Origin: Urechis unicinctus
Taxonomy: Eukaryota > Annelida > Polychaeta > Xenopneusta > Urechidae
Assembly (NCBI GenBank): GCA_034190875.2
Contig: CM067343.1
Location: 14,222,312-14,286,311 of the forward strand
Direction: 5' to 3'
Length of the DNA: 64,000 nucleotides
Shown here piece after piece: positions 51,001 to 63,800 of the stretch (within the stretch, counting starts at the first letter, position 1; the number at the start of each line of letters is the position of its first letter). A program made the translations under genes and the position numbers. The notes under the pieces were generated by a model, which saw only the letters and a program-made list of their open reading frames with translations, had not been told where the DNA came from and ran no database searches.

Positions 51001-52880
51001 GTGTAGATTTTAAAAAGGGGATAGTTAATATGCTATCAAGTCTGAGGTCGTAGAGAAGTTGAGAGGACCAAATATTTCTCAAGACTCATCATAACTCACA
51101 ACAACACTCTGTATTCGTTATTTGGGAATACCTGCGATAATTCACTGAAAGAGGTTATTATATGCTATGTCGACGTAAGTGGCCATGACTTGGTATAATC
51201 TATGTTGAATTGTCGTTAACTTTTAAACACAAGATCGAAGCAATTATCGACTGCAGGGCGGTTTATACGCTAAAAAATCCATCGGCTTTTTTTAGGGATA
51301 ATATCTTGAATGTAGCTTTGATACATCCGCTCAACGGAATATTTTGTTACTGTTCTCAGAATCATGTGTCGGTTCAACTGTCATTATCACAAAATCTATA
51401 GTCGACAGAGTTAGCGATTGCAATGATGTTGATTTCAAATAGCAGTAATATAGATGAAATACATGGCTCGATAAAAGTCATCGCGCATTAATAAGCAACA
51501 ATAAACGTTATCTTAAATATGCTACATAACTATCTGTATCGTGAACTGTTGATTTCACTCCCCCGTACTAACATAATGACACGTAAGACTCATTACTGCA
51601 ATCTGGATAGTCGGGCAGTGGAACGATAGCAAAACAGAATAATGTCGAAAGGATTTATGGTGATGCAAAAACGCTATTGTGCTGATTAAGCAACATAAAA
51701 GGGTATCACTTGCCCCAGCAGTCTTTCTACTATTATCATTGGTGCTTATCTTATTAGATGAAACCAAACACTAAAGATATACTTCTGCAATCATATTCTA
51801 GTTTTCATTATGCGGTAGTTTTGCAAGCAGCGATCATGATGTGAACCGAGAGCCGACGATGTAATTAGACATAATGATTATATTGTATCAAAGACATGAA
51901 TATCTCTGCCTATTATGATAAAATAACAAAGGGTACAAGGTTATATAAACGAGCCATTACCCAGATTCAATATATCCGTCTTAAATATGCGTTACAAGTC
52001 GCTTGCGATGTCGAATACGTTGTATGATGAGCTACCATTGTTGTGTAGCAATTTATTAACGAGCGCCACGCACATTCAAAGCATTTACCCGAAAGGACAG
52101 GATTAGCTCGAGAGAGAGGGCGCATGTTCTGAGGGGTCAGTTCAGAGCTGGCTATCAACCGAGCCATATCACTCATCTTCTAACAAAATGCCAAGCGGCA
52201 TTATATCTGAATTTTTCGGAATACCTTCACGACATAAAGTATTGTGAGTACCTTTCGGTTTACTCTTATGTTTGTGTATTCATTCGTCTGAATCTGCAAC
52301 TTCAAGCTCAACAACATAGCCAGTGTATTGTTGGTTTGCGTGGTTATCCATTATTCAATCCGATTGGGAATGATATTTAAGAATCGATTGCGTCTAGCCG
52401 CACACCTACAATAGTGACCTACATGGTGACGAAAAGCAGTCACAACCAGTAACCGGCCTTTATAAAGTCCGATTTACAGAGACCTTACGGAAATGCGTGT
52501 TTACAATATTTAACGTATAACATATAAAACAGCGCGTATTATCTATGAACGTTTTGTATACCTGTATGAAGTTCCCAAGGATACACCGTGTTTAGATGTG
52601 GTTCTGCCATTAATTTCTTATCTAGCAATGTTAAACTGACTGGCCGTTAATTGTCTTGCTGCTAACAATTGCCTTTCCTTATTATTGGCGTAACATAAGC
52701 ACATTTCTTGCCATTTGGAGCATTTTCGTTATTTATTTACAGGATGAATACGGCAAACTGCGATATTCAACGCCAATTACAGTCATTGCAGTTTGCTTAC
52801 ACAGCATTTATGCTTTCTTATATTATTTTTTGCTGAATTAACATTTTTTTTCAATTTGTAATCCTAAACAGCCCGCTGCT
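48087..52880. repeat. Large dispersed repeat R2
   Basis: 48087-51420 aligns with R1 (15814-20590), with a deletion of R1 bases of about 18600-19180 and of about 19340-19630. 51640-52880 aligns with the R3 right part (38990-40310). R2 thus joins the two halves and shows that the ancestral element was longer than any one partial copy. It is cut off by a TA microsatellite at 52890. A 39-codon hydrophobic frame at 48536-48655 matches the one in R1. Confidence 0.8.
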
Positions 52881-52889
52881 CGTGATATA

Positions 52890-53256
<367 letters not shown>

Positions 53257-54220
53257 AAACGGATCCAGCAAACGTACAGAAAATATAGTCTGATGGTAGG
53301 TCAGCATTGTATATTTGTGTAGAATAATAGGTGCGTATGATTCTCACTCTGGTCTTTAATACAGGATCAAAGCACATGCGAATGATAATCGTATATTAGT
53401 CATGTCATCACATGAGATAATTATATTCGACTCGATGACCGAAATCCGAAAGTTTAAATTCTACCCGACTCTTTGTCTTAATAACACGGAAGGTTCCGGT
53501 TTCTCTTTTTATTCAACGAGGAGATTATAGAGTGATACATCTTGGAACACACCGTTTTACACCAACACATTTATTGATAAACAATGACAGCAAAGTCGGT
53601 ACACTAAGTGTAACATTAAACCCCTTTGAAACCATTTCAAATGAAAAAGCACTATTTATTCATTGTTAAGTTCATTTATGATCCAAAGTGGTGATAAACT
53701 CAAGCATGCACATGTGGTATAAAAGCTGCCGAAAATTGTAGGTCGTATATTGATGCACAAAAGAATTTGTCAAAAGAACATGGTTACAACATTGTATATC
53801 ACATTTAACAAGCAGAAGGCATTGCAAATATCAGCCGATTATTGGGGATCTAACTATTATTTCAAAATTAGATATTCACAAATATTGGTATTTTCCGGTC
53901 GGAAACAACACAAAACACAACTAACCAATCAGGTCACAACCGGAGCAGACCACAACATTTTTACACCTGCCTTGAGAGTTGCCAACTTGAAAACCACCAA
54001 TTTTGGCTTAGCAACCGTTAATCACCAACATCAACATTGCGATAATGCCATACCTACGATAAAACAAATTATTCGCCAACATATAATTGACGAGGTATGA
54101 AGAATCAGCTTCATGTCAATATAAGAACACTGGCGCAACATTGCTGCAGAGAGCCGAGTACATTACAGAGATGAAAGTCAAACGGCCTAATATCGATCTT
54201 TGTTTCAATAAACGCGCGAA
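53257..54220. other. No recognised gene
   Basis: A 116-codon plus-strand frame at 53750-54100 is open but shows no domain, and it lies downstream of the fibrinogen-domain gene on the opposite strand. Treated as chance. Confidence 0.35.
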
Positions 54221-54226
54221 TTTATT
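54221..54226 (-). terminator. Polyadenylation signal AATAAA
   Basis: TTTATT on the plus strand (AATAAA on the minus) lies 80 bases downstream of the stop codon of the fibrinogen-domain gene, a fitting place for its poly(A) site. Confidence 0.55.
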
Positions 54227-54305
54227 ATGTCAATAGACTTACATTTCTGTAAGTTACGCCTGCCTACCTGTGCATACAGACCGTTCAGATTCGATTTAAG
54301 ACTAG

Positions 54306-54556
54306 CTAGAAATCATACGGTCTGATCTTCATCTCTGTGAATTTCAGCGAATATGTTACCCCCCGCCAATGAGCCCAATTAACATATTGACCAAGTGCCG
54401 CTGTGGCATGATTGCCCGTTTGTGCATACAGACCGTTTAGGTTGGAATAATGACAACCATTATACCACCATGCCCCAAAGTACGTTCTTGCGCAGGCGTT
54501 ATAATCTCGGTCCTTGGTAGAGAATTTATGAGTGCTGTGGTAACTCAGGCTGTCTC
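54306..54556 (-). CDS. Last exon: fibrinogen domain C-terminus
   Basis: After an ACGTTTCAG acceptor in phase 1, it encodes [20 protein letters not shown], then the CAR...AWWYNGCH disulphide pair that flanks the ligand pocket, and ends IRPYDF-stop. Confidence 0.93.
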
Positions 54557-57500
54557 CTGAAACGTTGAATTGGTTGATATATAATTAATGTAGCTTGCGA
54601 CTAGAACTATACTTTTATGGTTGGTCAATACCCCCGACAACGCTCAATATATTAATTTATCATAATCGTCTCCAATCCGACCAGTTACCACAGACTATAA
54701 TATCGACGGACTGCTCACCTGCTGTTCCCGTGTAGCCACTGATGTTTAATGTAAATTCGGACATCGCTGGTCCAACATAGAAGTGTTCATACTTAGCGTA
54801 AGCTGTAAGTCCTTCATGGTCGTGTAGGTCTACTCTCAGCTGCTGAGCCTTCTGGGCGGTCACTTCATGGATCACGGAATTACCTATCAGTTATCATTGT
54901 AAGCATGCGTTAACTTCAACAACAAGAAATATTCAACATCTTCTCCGCATTATCCTCAACGTCATACAACAAACTGGAGAACGTGTCTCGAATTCAAGTG
55001 GTTGATGCTGTTAGATAAATGCACGTAGAACCCATTGGTCGGTTTCAGCGATCACTTGCACAAGTTATATATATACCGAGCCAGAACTCCCCAGTCACGT
55101 TGCCAAACCCTTCGCGGTACGCCTCCCAGTCCCTGTAGAAGTCCACGGAGCCATCTTGTCGTCGTTGAAACACCTACAATTAACCAAATACGGCTATGAC
55201 ACATCGCATTTTGAATGCGTACATGGTGGCCCTACAAGAAAAACTAAGCAGCTGGTCTCATATCGAATTAGTTCACAAACGATGCCAATCGTACGATTAT
55301 AGTTGAAGCAGCAGTCCGCAAAAAGCGATTATAGGCTTACTTTAAAAAAACATCGATCACTTAGCAAAGAGCAAATTGACTTGCCATCCATCCTCCCCCA
55401 TCTGTGGTCATATCACAATAGACAGAGATTGGTGTGTGCTGGTCGGATCTGTTTATATACACTGTGTACACACCCGACTCGTCATACCCTGCTTTGTGCA
55501 GTTCGCTGCAGTCCTGAGGATGTACGAATACCCCATATCCTGCACATAACAACCGGCAGGTATTGTAAGGCTACGACATATATTCATTGTCTTATAGGGT
55601 GACTGAAAGTAAACAATCACATTTGTATTAGCAGGCAAATGAGGGCACAGAAAACTATATTTCACTGCTCTATATTTGTTGATGGATGATTATACATGGT
55701 CTCACCAGTCGTGGAAATGTCGGTAATATATCATGATAAAGTGCACGAATATGGGAAATGATAAGGTTAAGCATCAACCGTTGAGGATGAAAATATAATA
55801 CAAGCGTGAGTATTACTTGTTTTCACATCTTACTTATGTGAAAAATTTAATTTAGTTGTTGAACATATGCAACATATCTGGAGAGATGCCCACAAGCTAG
55901 CACAAGGAAAAGACATGGCATCAGACTCAGTAACAAAGCACCGCCATTATATAGCTATCCTCGCGCACAGCAAGTAATGTTCGTTTGCCAGCCATTATCG
56001 AATGACCTCTTCAAAAATATGTCAATAACAGCGACTAGATGACGCCAACAACTTGCGCGTGTCGATTTTGCAACCTTCTGAGCAGTCTCCAGTCATAGCA
56101 AAACAAGATATTTCACATCTTACTGTTGTGAAAAATAAAATTTAGTTGTTGAACATATGCAACATATCTGGACCGATGCCCACAAGCTAGCGCAAGGAAA
56201 AGACATGACGTCTGACTCAGTAACAAAGCACCGCCATTATGTAGCTATCCTCGCGCACAACAAGTAATGTTCGTGTGCTAACCATTATCGAAAGACCTAT
56301 TCAAAAATATGTCAATTACAACGTGTAGATAACGCCAAAAGTTTGCACGTGTCGATTTTGCAACTCTCTGAGTAGTCTACAGTCTTAGCAAAGCTAGAAG
56401 ATAGTTTGTTGAATATGTTCTTTCGTCAGTATGATATATTGGTATATGTTTTTCATTCTGTTGCCACCTTATATGCCAATCTTAACAAATATATACTAAA
56501 TGGATACAAGACCTTTTCTTGAGACAATTCCGCCACTGTAAATTGCTACTCCCTGATTATCTGATATTGCTCTCAACTGCCGATCGAATCCAATATGTAG
56601 CATACTCACACCACCTTTCGCTGTGATGTAATATAGAGAACTGGTTGTTAACGTCATGCACAATAAAACGAATTACGAATTACATTGTTTATAAGTCACG
56701 ATAAGATTGATACTTCAATAAAGGACGAGCATTATTGCAACTATGTTTAGCTGTCAGGTTCTAGACACACTTTACTTTCGATATAAAGTAAATTAAATGT
56801 AACCACATTTCCTGTAACATTTACATAATGAAATGAGTTGCCGCTCACATCAGACACCCTAGCTAAAGCTACTTGCACAACAAGAAAGCTTATGCAGCTA
56901 ACTGGTTACCAAAGGCTTAGTTTTGTTGTGGTGCACACAAATTAATAATTTGTTTGGAAGAGCCCGAGAGCGAATCACATTTCCCGATATCAAGTTTTGA
57001 TGGCAACGCAATAAGAGTGGTAAGTATGAATGAGTAATTATTGTCATTATGTATTATCATTAAACTATGCAGCAACTAACAACATATGGAAAACAATTAA
57101 TACATGCTTCCATTCGGCTGGTTGCTGGCATTTTTAATTATGCTGCACTTATCACCAGATTAAATTTCAGGCATGAAGATGATGCGCCTGTCTCAGTTAC
57201 AAAGATGAGTACTATGTAAGAGTCATGGTAACTGCGTTTCAACTTGGTGTCAGTTATCATCTCACTTGCATCACTTGCGCCTGGTTTTGGTATCCTGGTA
57301 TATATTTTCCCTCGTAAGTCAACTGCATCTGTCTAATGTTGTATTTATGATTGCCTGTGTTTAATTACTTTTAACGAGAACTGCATGTGATCTACTGCCA
57401 TCATAATTAACATTTTTCTCTGAGGCATTATACCTTTCCTACCGTATCAGTTTAGAGGGGGGGGGCGGTAAATATCATATGAGTCGAGTGTGTTAGCGGT

Positions 57501-60030
57501 AATGTGCGCAATATATGCCAGTTATATATGTGTTTATCTCGTACTCAATGTACCACCAAAAATAAGAAACGTAAGATAATGCAAAAAAGTGTACAGCATT
57601 CAACCTAAGGAAGCAGAACCGCAACGACATCAAGATATTTCGAACCATACAATCGATCGTTTCGTTGTAGGATCTATTGATATATAATTCGGAACCAGGG
57701 GGGAATTCGTGGTCGAATGATAAACTGATACTTCGGCAACAGTGTTGACACATGCTTGCATAAGCGTCCCAATTTGAGAGCTTTGAAATCGCATAGTAGT
57801 CCTAATAAGTGGGCATTAAGGACATCATGCAACAAACGAATTGGCACCAAATACCCGACGACGACGTCTCAAAATGGCTGATCATATCAGTATTTTTTCT
57901 ATGGCTCGTCCATCATTATTGCTGGTGGACGAGCCATAGAGAAAATAAATACTGATATGATTAGCCATTTTGAGAACAGTGCTATATATACGCCTATGTT
58001 AATAAGATGATAACATTCTATTATAATAATGATCCAGCCTTAAAGCGCACAAACAAATGGTGACATTTCGGCATCACGATGCGAACATTCTTTGCTTATC
58101 CATTATGTTTTCGTGGTAGTCTATGGCCCAGTAAATAACCTACGGGTATTAGGACGTCATATTTGGATAAGGTTTACAGCGCATGTTAAGCAGATTGTGG
58201 CCTACAGAGGTTATATTTGCTCCTGCATCGTAAATCAATTATAAGTAGATAACACTGAATTTTATGCTAGACAATGATCATCTTTCTTTCGTCGCTAAAT
58301 GGATGTGTGGTCGAATTGCATTATCATTAATGGCGTAGCATTGATGGTTGTAATCATTACGATTTGGTCAGATATGCTCATTGGACATTGACATATGAAC
58401 ATAGAAATGTTCGAAAAGCTGTATGCTGCTAGTTAAGAAAGTCCTAAAAACCCATTTACTATCAATATATTTTTGCTAAATGACTTGATGAAATGTTATG
58501 ATGTAATACTTTATCAAAACATGCACAAAACTTATCGATGTATTGTATAAACCGACAAATTAGTACTGAGATTGGGATAAAAAATGTGCAATCTATGAAG
58601 AGGTAATACAATGGGAAAATATGTTGGCAGGATAAACTGGCGCCATGAAACAATACCACAAAATCAATGACAACATTCGGCAATATTATTGTTAGTTCTC
58701 GGGAGGTAGGGTATCGATGCTTATAACGCATTACGTTAAAACATCAAAACTGATGAATGTAGCCAATATCTTAGGTCGATGGTTTCATAGCATTATAACA
58801 AGCACGAGCTATTACATCCCAAACTCGCTTGCTTTCGTTACATTACAAATAACCTCACCGATGCCAAACAACCATTGACACCATTGGTAGTCCTAACCAC
58901 GTCCAATATACAAATATTATCTCAACCATCCCGTTATAACCTCAAGCTTATTGTGGTGATATAGCTCTTTGGGTCAAGGTATTGAGGAATCACCGAATAG
59001 ATCAAGGAGTTGATAGATATACATCATTTAACCTACCTGCTAGTAACCGCTTCTTTAACCGTATATTTCTCATTTTGTCACACTGATATTAAAACACGAC
59101 CATTGCATCGTTAAGACGTATGACCTTGTCAAATATGGTGTTAAGCTGTCGGCGTGGTTGGCCACGTCAAATGTGACTTATATAGTTTTGATTCCCCTCA
59201 TAAAGCGAAATAACATATTAGTCCGGCAATACAGCAAAGAAATTAAATGTAACTTCTTAGTCATACAATTTACACCATCCTTCTGTATCTACCGGGCATG
59301 TAGTTAAATTTCAATTGCAGAAAATGTGAAGTTGAAGTTGTATCAGTGTGAACTCAATGGTAAATTAAGCATCTACTTTTATGTGCGCTATATTCATAAT
59401 GATCGATCAAATCTTTCATTGTCATATACCAGCTGGTGCATAAAATACTTTAACCATCTAAATTAACGATATAATGCACCTTCAAAATTCAAAAGTGCAA
59501 CGTAAGCTCGATTATAGATGGCTCCAAAATGTTCAATCATCATCCAATTGATTCTCTCATCGCTTATAGGCAAAGAGGCTGAACAAAATATTGTATGCAC
59601 GCTTTATGAATAGAAGGGTCTACCATTCGTCAAATTTCACTGCGAATCTATGTAGTCAACTTATGCATTTTAATAGCCCCAATGGTATAAATGGCGAAAA
59701 CGTATAATCTACTATTATACATTACAACTTACCTGGATCCGGTGTGATAAAACCTTTATCATTGCTCTTTTTCATGAAGCGCGAGTAGCTTGAGAGAAGA
59801 AGACACGATTGGTGGATCCCCTGGGTAAATATTGCCCCCGCACATAGTTCTCGGCTCTGACAATGGACGCAGCATTCCTCCTCGCTCTCAACATTAATAT
59901 TAGCAATTTCAATGAATTCGACCGGTACGGCCTGGGGAACAATGGTGTAAATGTTCTGCCGTGCCGTCCCAGCCACCAGTTTAACGATAAAAGTGATCAG
60001 ATAAGAATACAGAAAGCTAGCGTTTGCCAT
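54306..60030 (-). CDS. Secreted PAN-fibrinogen-related domain protein, complete
   Basis: Five exons: 60030-59733, 55539-55385, 55173-55077, 54883-54719 and 54556-54306, joined in phases 1, 0, 1 and 1, giving 966 coding bases and 321 residues. Residues 1-23 are a signal peptide ([20 protein letters not shown]). About 25-92 is a PAN-like module with SEEECCVHC and HQSCLLLSS. About 101-321 is a full fibrinogen C-terminal domain: [10 protein letters not shown], then [54 protein letters not shown], the calcium-loop region [25 protein letters not shown] and [12 protein letters not shown] before TAG. This is like the ficolin/tachylectin-type recognition domain (family knowledge), so it is probably a secreted pattern-recognition or adhesion protein. 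The calcium loop is DRDY rather than the common DxDND. A TATA-like TATAAG lies about 50 bases before the ATG. Intron 1 is about 4.2 kb and holds a tandem duplication and a long hairpin. Confidence 0.92.
54719..54883 (-). CDS. Exon: fibrinogen domain middle part
   Basis: A 55-codon phase 1-1 exon with acceptor ACTGATAG and donor GTGAGC. It encodes [20 protein letters not shown], then [11 protein letters not shown] and [11 protein letters not shown]. Confidence 0.92.
55077..55173 (-). CDS. Exon: fibrinogen domain VFQRRQDGS segment
   Basis: A 97-base exon, phase 0 in and phase 1 out, with acceptor TTAATTGTAG and donor GTATAT. It encodes [16 protein letters not shown] and [14 protein letters not shown], the most conserved stretch of the family. 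Confidence 0.93.
55385..55539 (-). CDS. Exon: start of fibrinogen domain, with GC donor
   Basis: A 155-base exon, phase 1 in and phase 0 out, with acceptor GTTATGTGCAG. It encodes [20 protein letters not shown] and [11 protein letters not shown]. The next codon of the family (V of VFQRR) begins the following exon, so the junction must lie after ATG at 55385, where the intron begins GCAAGT instead of GT. GC-AG introns are a known minor class; the rest of the donor matches consensus. Confidence 0.88.
55821..56400. repeat. Tandem duplication, two copies of about 290 bases
   Basis: The unit beginning TTTCACATCTTACT at 55821 is repeated at 56111 with scattered substitutions (for example GAGAGATGCCC versus GACCGATGCCC) and runs to about 56400. 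It lies in intron 1 of the fibrinogen-domain gene. No coding sense was found on either strand. Confidence 0.9.
56401..57492. other. Intron sequence, nothing recognised
   Basis: AT-rich intron DNA with a G10-like run near 57457. No exon or element supported. Confidence 0.35.
57493..57801 (-). other. Open frame inside intron, doubtful exon
   Basis: After an ACTTATTAG acceptor-like site, about 100 codons are open on the minus strand, beginning [20 protein letters not shown] and including [20 protein letters not shown]. The first part looks coding, while the last third is hydrophobic and low-grade. Its phase (0) does not match the phase-1 junction between the PAN and fibrinogen exons, so it cannot be a simple cassette exon of that gene. 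No family recognised. Confidence 0.2.
57868..57974. repeat. Long hairpin, about 45-bp stem
   Basis: CTCAAAATGGCTGATCATAT continuing to GGCTCGTCCA is followed, after a loop of about 10-13 bases, by its near-exact reverse complement ending ATATGATTAGCCATTTTGAG. There are only one mismatch and a few unpaired bases. It lies in intron 1 of the fibrinogen-domain gene. A foldback mobile element or a small-RNA precursor are the two main readings. Confidence 0.85.
57975..59732. other. Intron sequence, nothing recognised
   Basis: AT-rich intron of the fibrinogen-domain gene. Open frames such as 58462-58731 (minus) are without domain. Confidence 0.35.
59733..60030 (-). CDS. First exon: signal peptide and PAN-like module
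   Basis: The start codon is the ATG at 60030-60028, chosen because it begins a clear signal peptide; a TTG further upstream at 60048 is not needed. The exon encodes 99 codons plus one base and ends PDPG before GTAAGT. Here the whole PAN-like module sits in one exon, unlike the split PAN of the gene at 4.6-5.3 kb. Confidence 0.88.
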
Positions 60031-60090
60031 GATGAGCTGTCTCTGCAAAATGAGCGAGGTTCTCTATGCACGCAAACTTATAGGCTGTTT

Positions 60091-60160
60091 TCGATCGGTT
60101 GTTACGCTGTTTTCAAAGCATTAGGAGCACTCCTAAGAATGATCAATTATAACCGATCGA
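60091..60160. promoter_or_regulatory. Nested palindromes upstream of the fibrinogen-domain gene
   Basis: TCGATCGGTT (60091-60100) and AACCGATCGA (60151-60160) are exact inverted repeats. Between them TTAGGAGCACTCCTAA (60121-60136) is itself a near-perfect palindrome. It lies 60-130 bases upstream of the ATG, next to a TATA-like TATAAG at about 60078-60083 (minus-strand sense). A regulatory role is inferred from position. Confidence 0.45.
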
Positions 60161-60240
60161 ACCAAACTGATTTTTCCGCCGTCACTGGTTAAGTTCACTT
60201 TGGCAACTTAACGCACGAACTAGTCTCATTCAATAAACCC

Positions 60241-60248
60241 TGACGTCA
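60241..60248. promoter_or_regulatory. Palindromic CRE (TGACGTCA)
   Basis: A full CREB/ATF site about 210 bases upstream of the fibrinogen-domain gene's start codon. It is the third such site seen in the window, each next to a gene-like start. Confidence 0.4.
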
Positions 60249-60866
60249 CTTTAGCGACTGGTTAATTCTATCAAAATATTGTGCATCAATGCATATTATT
60301 CTAACAGGCTGGTGCGAGACGCTGTTTATTTTACGGCCGATCGTAGCAGTTTAACCCTTGCCAGTGCAGTAAATGAAAGCCGTTGCAATCGAAAATAGTT
60401 GCATTGTCAAAACATTGCAAGATACTGATGGTTAAGGTATTCTAACTACGTTAGTTACAGTAACACGATGAGATATTTATGAATCTGTGTTTTTCGGTTT
60501 TCGATCCATTGGGTGTTATTGCGACAAACACAGATCCATCAGACTCAGCATTTATTTCCCATAACTGAGGTTAAGCGATCCTTGCAGCTGAAATGATACC
60601 CTAAATAAGTAATATTTGTATGTCTCTCAGCAGCAAATGATTATTGTGCTAAATGTTGGGCTCTAGATCAACACCGAACGTTGTGTATGGTGACTTGGGT
60701 ACATTATAAAACGTCGGGCAAAAACATTACTACAGCGGTTTTGTCTTTTATATACTCATCGAGTAGGTGTCAGTGGGCTGGTCGAAACGAACATGGTCGG
60801 CAAACTATTCCATGGAGTCACAACTCGATGAGAAAAGCTATTTATTGACGAATACGCCCCATCCAT

Positions 60867-63800
60867 AAGATGGGGATAAGATGCTCTCTGGGTTACGAGA
60901 TTGACGTGCCTTGTGTTTCTAAACAGTACCTGTCGCTGATCTGATCACCAGGCCGTGTGCGCTCAGAGGCATTCCCGAGCATGTACATCGCCTCAGGCCG
61001 AACCACCTATATCAATTATTCCAAGCAGACGAATGGAGTGTCGGTTTCTTGTTGATTTTTGATGAAATTACGCATTGTCGATTCTTTGAGATCGAGTCAT
61101 TATGGTTCACACAAAGCAATGACAATGTTTAACCCCAATTGTTTGGCCATATCGACCACTGTTCGGCTAACCTTACAATGGCATCGATAAAACTGGCACC
61201 TCGTTAACGATGCAGAACAACTGGACATATATCATAGAAAAAAGAGATTGTTGTCATGCGAACAGTCAACTGATTATCCCACAGCTCACAATCCGTCATC
61301 CTCGATAATTCATTATTCTGCCGCAGTTCAAAGAATGCCTCAGCGATCGACTTGAAAAGGTGACAGCTACCACAGATCAACGAGGAATCCAACGCTTGAC
61401 TTTCATTGTGTATATATAATTTGTTACACTGGTACGTACGGGGTATTCATACAGCTTTTTGATCGGTTCGTAATTAGGTATGTGTTGAGCTACGCATTAT
61501 GCTGTCCGTAGGTTTCCCCCTGATGCATAATATATGTGCCTTGTATGATGGAGACATGAATGAAGGACGTCGCCTGCAAGCTAATATATAGCAACTAATA
61601 AGCAACTATTGAAACCCAACACGACGCTTTGACACATCTTGGTGAGATATGGCGCTATGTTAATTTATGCGAGATTGATAATACTGAAGAGACGTTACGC
61701 GTATAATCGACCGGTTCTGAAGGGCTCGATATTGTCAGACGTCATAAAACGTTATTTGATCAGTGTTAATCTCTCCATCATTTCGATGTAAGATGCAATT
61801 TTGGAGCTTTATATTCTACCAGATTATAAAGGTTCTTTTAATGGACAACTAGAGAAATTTGAATAATTGATATCGTTTTCAGTTACGTCTCCTTTATAGC
61901 GACATTAGGTATATGGCAGAGACAAATCCGGCGTAGTGAAGTTAATAAGAAAAATTCACAGGACTTATTTACGGACGATTGATTAAACACAAGATATCAC
62001 CTTGGTCTACGATTACCAATTTACAAGCAAAGGTCTGCGTGCTCGGTTGCGTTTAATGGGTACAGTCAAAATGGGATAGTATTGCATACATTACCATTTT
62101 TTTTAAGAATGGTCTAAGTGAATGGATGTTAGCAAAGCAAAGTGACGCAGTTTGTATAAATTTTCCATGACATGTATTTGCGAGTAATTCAATTACATTC
62201 AACCAGGCAAGATATGGCCAGCAAACTTCCCATTCTGTCATTCTGCGCAGACCCAGTGATGAACCAACCATATCATATCGCTATCGTAGGAGAAATATGT
62301 TGTTTTTTTTTCGAGCCCCTTCAACGAGGTGCTAACCTGATAGCAGCGCCTAATCATGGAGCTACATTTTGACTTGTAGCAATAAACGGCGCATAGTTAT
62401 CAGTTGCAGCAATCGCTCTCACAAGGGCTAAGTACTTAGTACCAGTCATTAAGACGGGTATTAACTTCAGCATTTGTTAATGCTTTAATCAGCAATCAAA
62501 TATATTTACCTCTCCCTAATGCATGTACAGGTAGATAATGATGGTATCAATGATTATAAGTAAGAAAACTATCACTGACAAAATAAAAAAAACTCAGTTC
62601 AAATGTGTTATCGTGCAATTCAGCAAAGTATTTGATAACTCTAACTGAAATCAACAGGAACTCAAATTTTTGAGACAAGAGCCAACCAAACGTAACCAAA
62701 TCTTTTACCCTACATTACAGGGATAAAGTAAATTATTCTTCAGATTACGCTTATTAGGCTTTTGTTTCGAGTGTTTCGCATTTAATATCTAACATTACTC
62801 ATAAAAGTGATTTTGTAGCTTCAGCTGATTGACATAGAAATATGTAGAGATCTCCAGTGAATAAAGAAACATACCCAAGGGCAACAGACGTGGTTGATTT
62901 TTGGATATCCAATGTGTATTTACGATTATTGTCCTTCGTATACAGCACAAGTAATGATTTATCATTATATATAACATCTCCTATTATATGAATGAATAGC
63001 TGTTAGAGTATGAATCTATCCTTTACCACATATGCAACAACAACAACCCAATTATGCTGTTCTACGGGGATAATGCCTTACGATTTATAAGCAAAACGAC
63101 GCAGGCGTACATATATGAAATTATCATAAAGATAACCAAACTGTATGTGAAATTGGTTAATAGTCTCCGGATAGTAATCGTAAGGAAGAGGGAATTTGTC
63201 TATTCGTCAAATTTATGCAGACTTCTAAATCAATTTTTGTACAATATACGGTGAATTAATCGAATATTATTCATACGCGTGCGACATGCGTTAAATATGG
63301 CTATTTAAAAGTCTGAATATAGCCTGAGGCACGCTTCCAGAGGTCAATCATTCAGATTTCGACCAAGTCATATATTATTTGTCAATGTCACAACTTTCGC
63401 CTTTAAATATGTTACCTGTTCACCTGAAATAAGATTAGTTGTCATAAACCAGGTATATATACAAGCCTCGATCACCTTGCGTAATTCCATTACGTTAATA
63501 TGGTTCCCCATTGTACTTCGTTTGTTACGTTACTAGTCAACCAGCTATAGTTTACCCTCTGCCCCCCTTGTCTTTGACAAAACAACTTCGCTGCGTACCG
63601 GGTGCAAGAACTAGTGAAAACGTTTGGCACATCCCAAATATCTCTTGTTGCTAATCTTCAGTATTTTAACAATGTTTCAATTCGTAACCTGCGTAGTACA
63701 AGTGTTCATGTTCTCGTCTTTCGTATTTACGCCGATTTTGAATACAAAAGAGCTAGGAGATTACGATGATGGGAATTTTAAGGTGAATGCATGTTTTAGC

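Noticed and set aside
53750..54100. 116-codon open frame
   Set aside because: No recognisable domain or neighbouring exon; a frame of this length is not rare in 64 kb.
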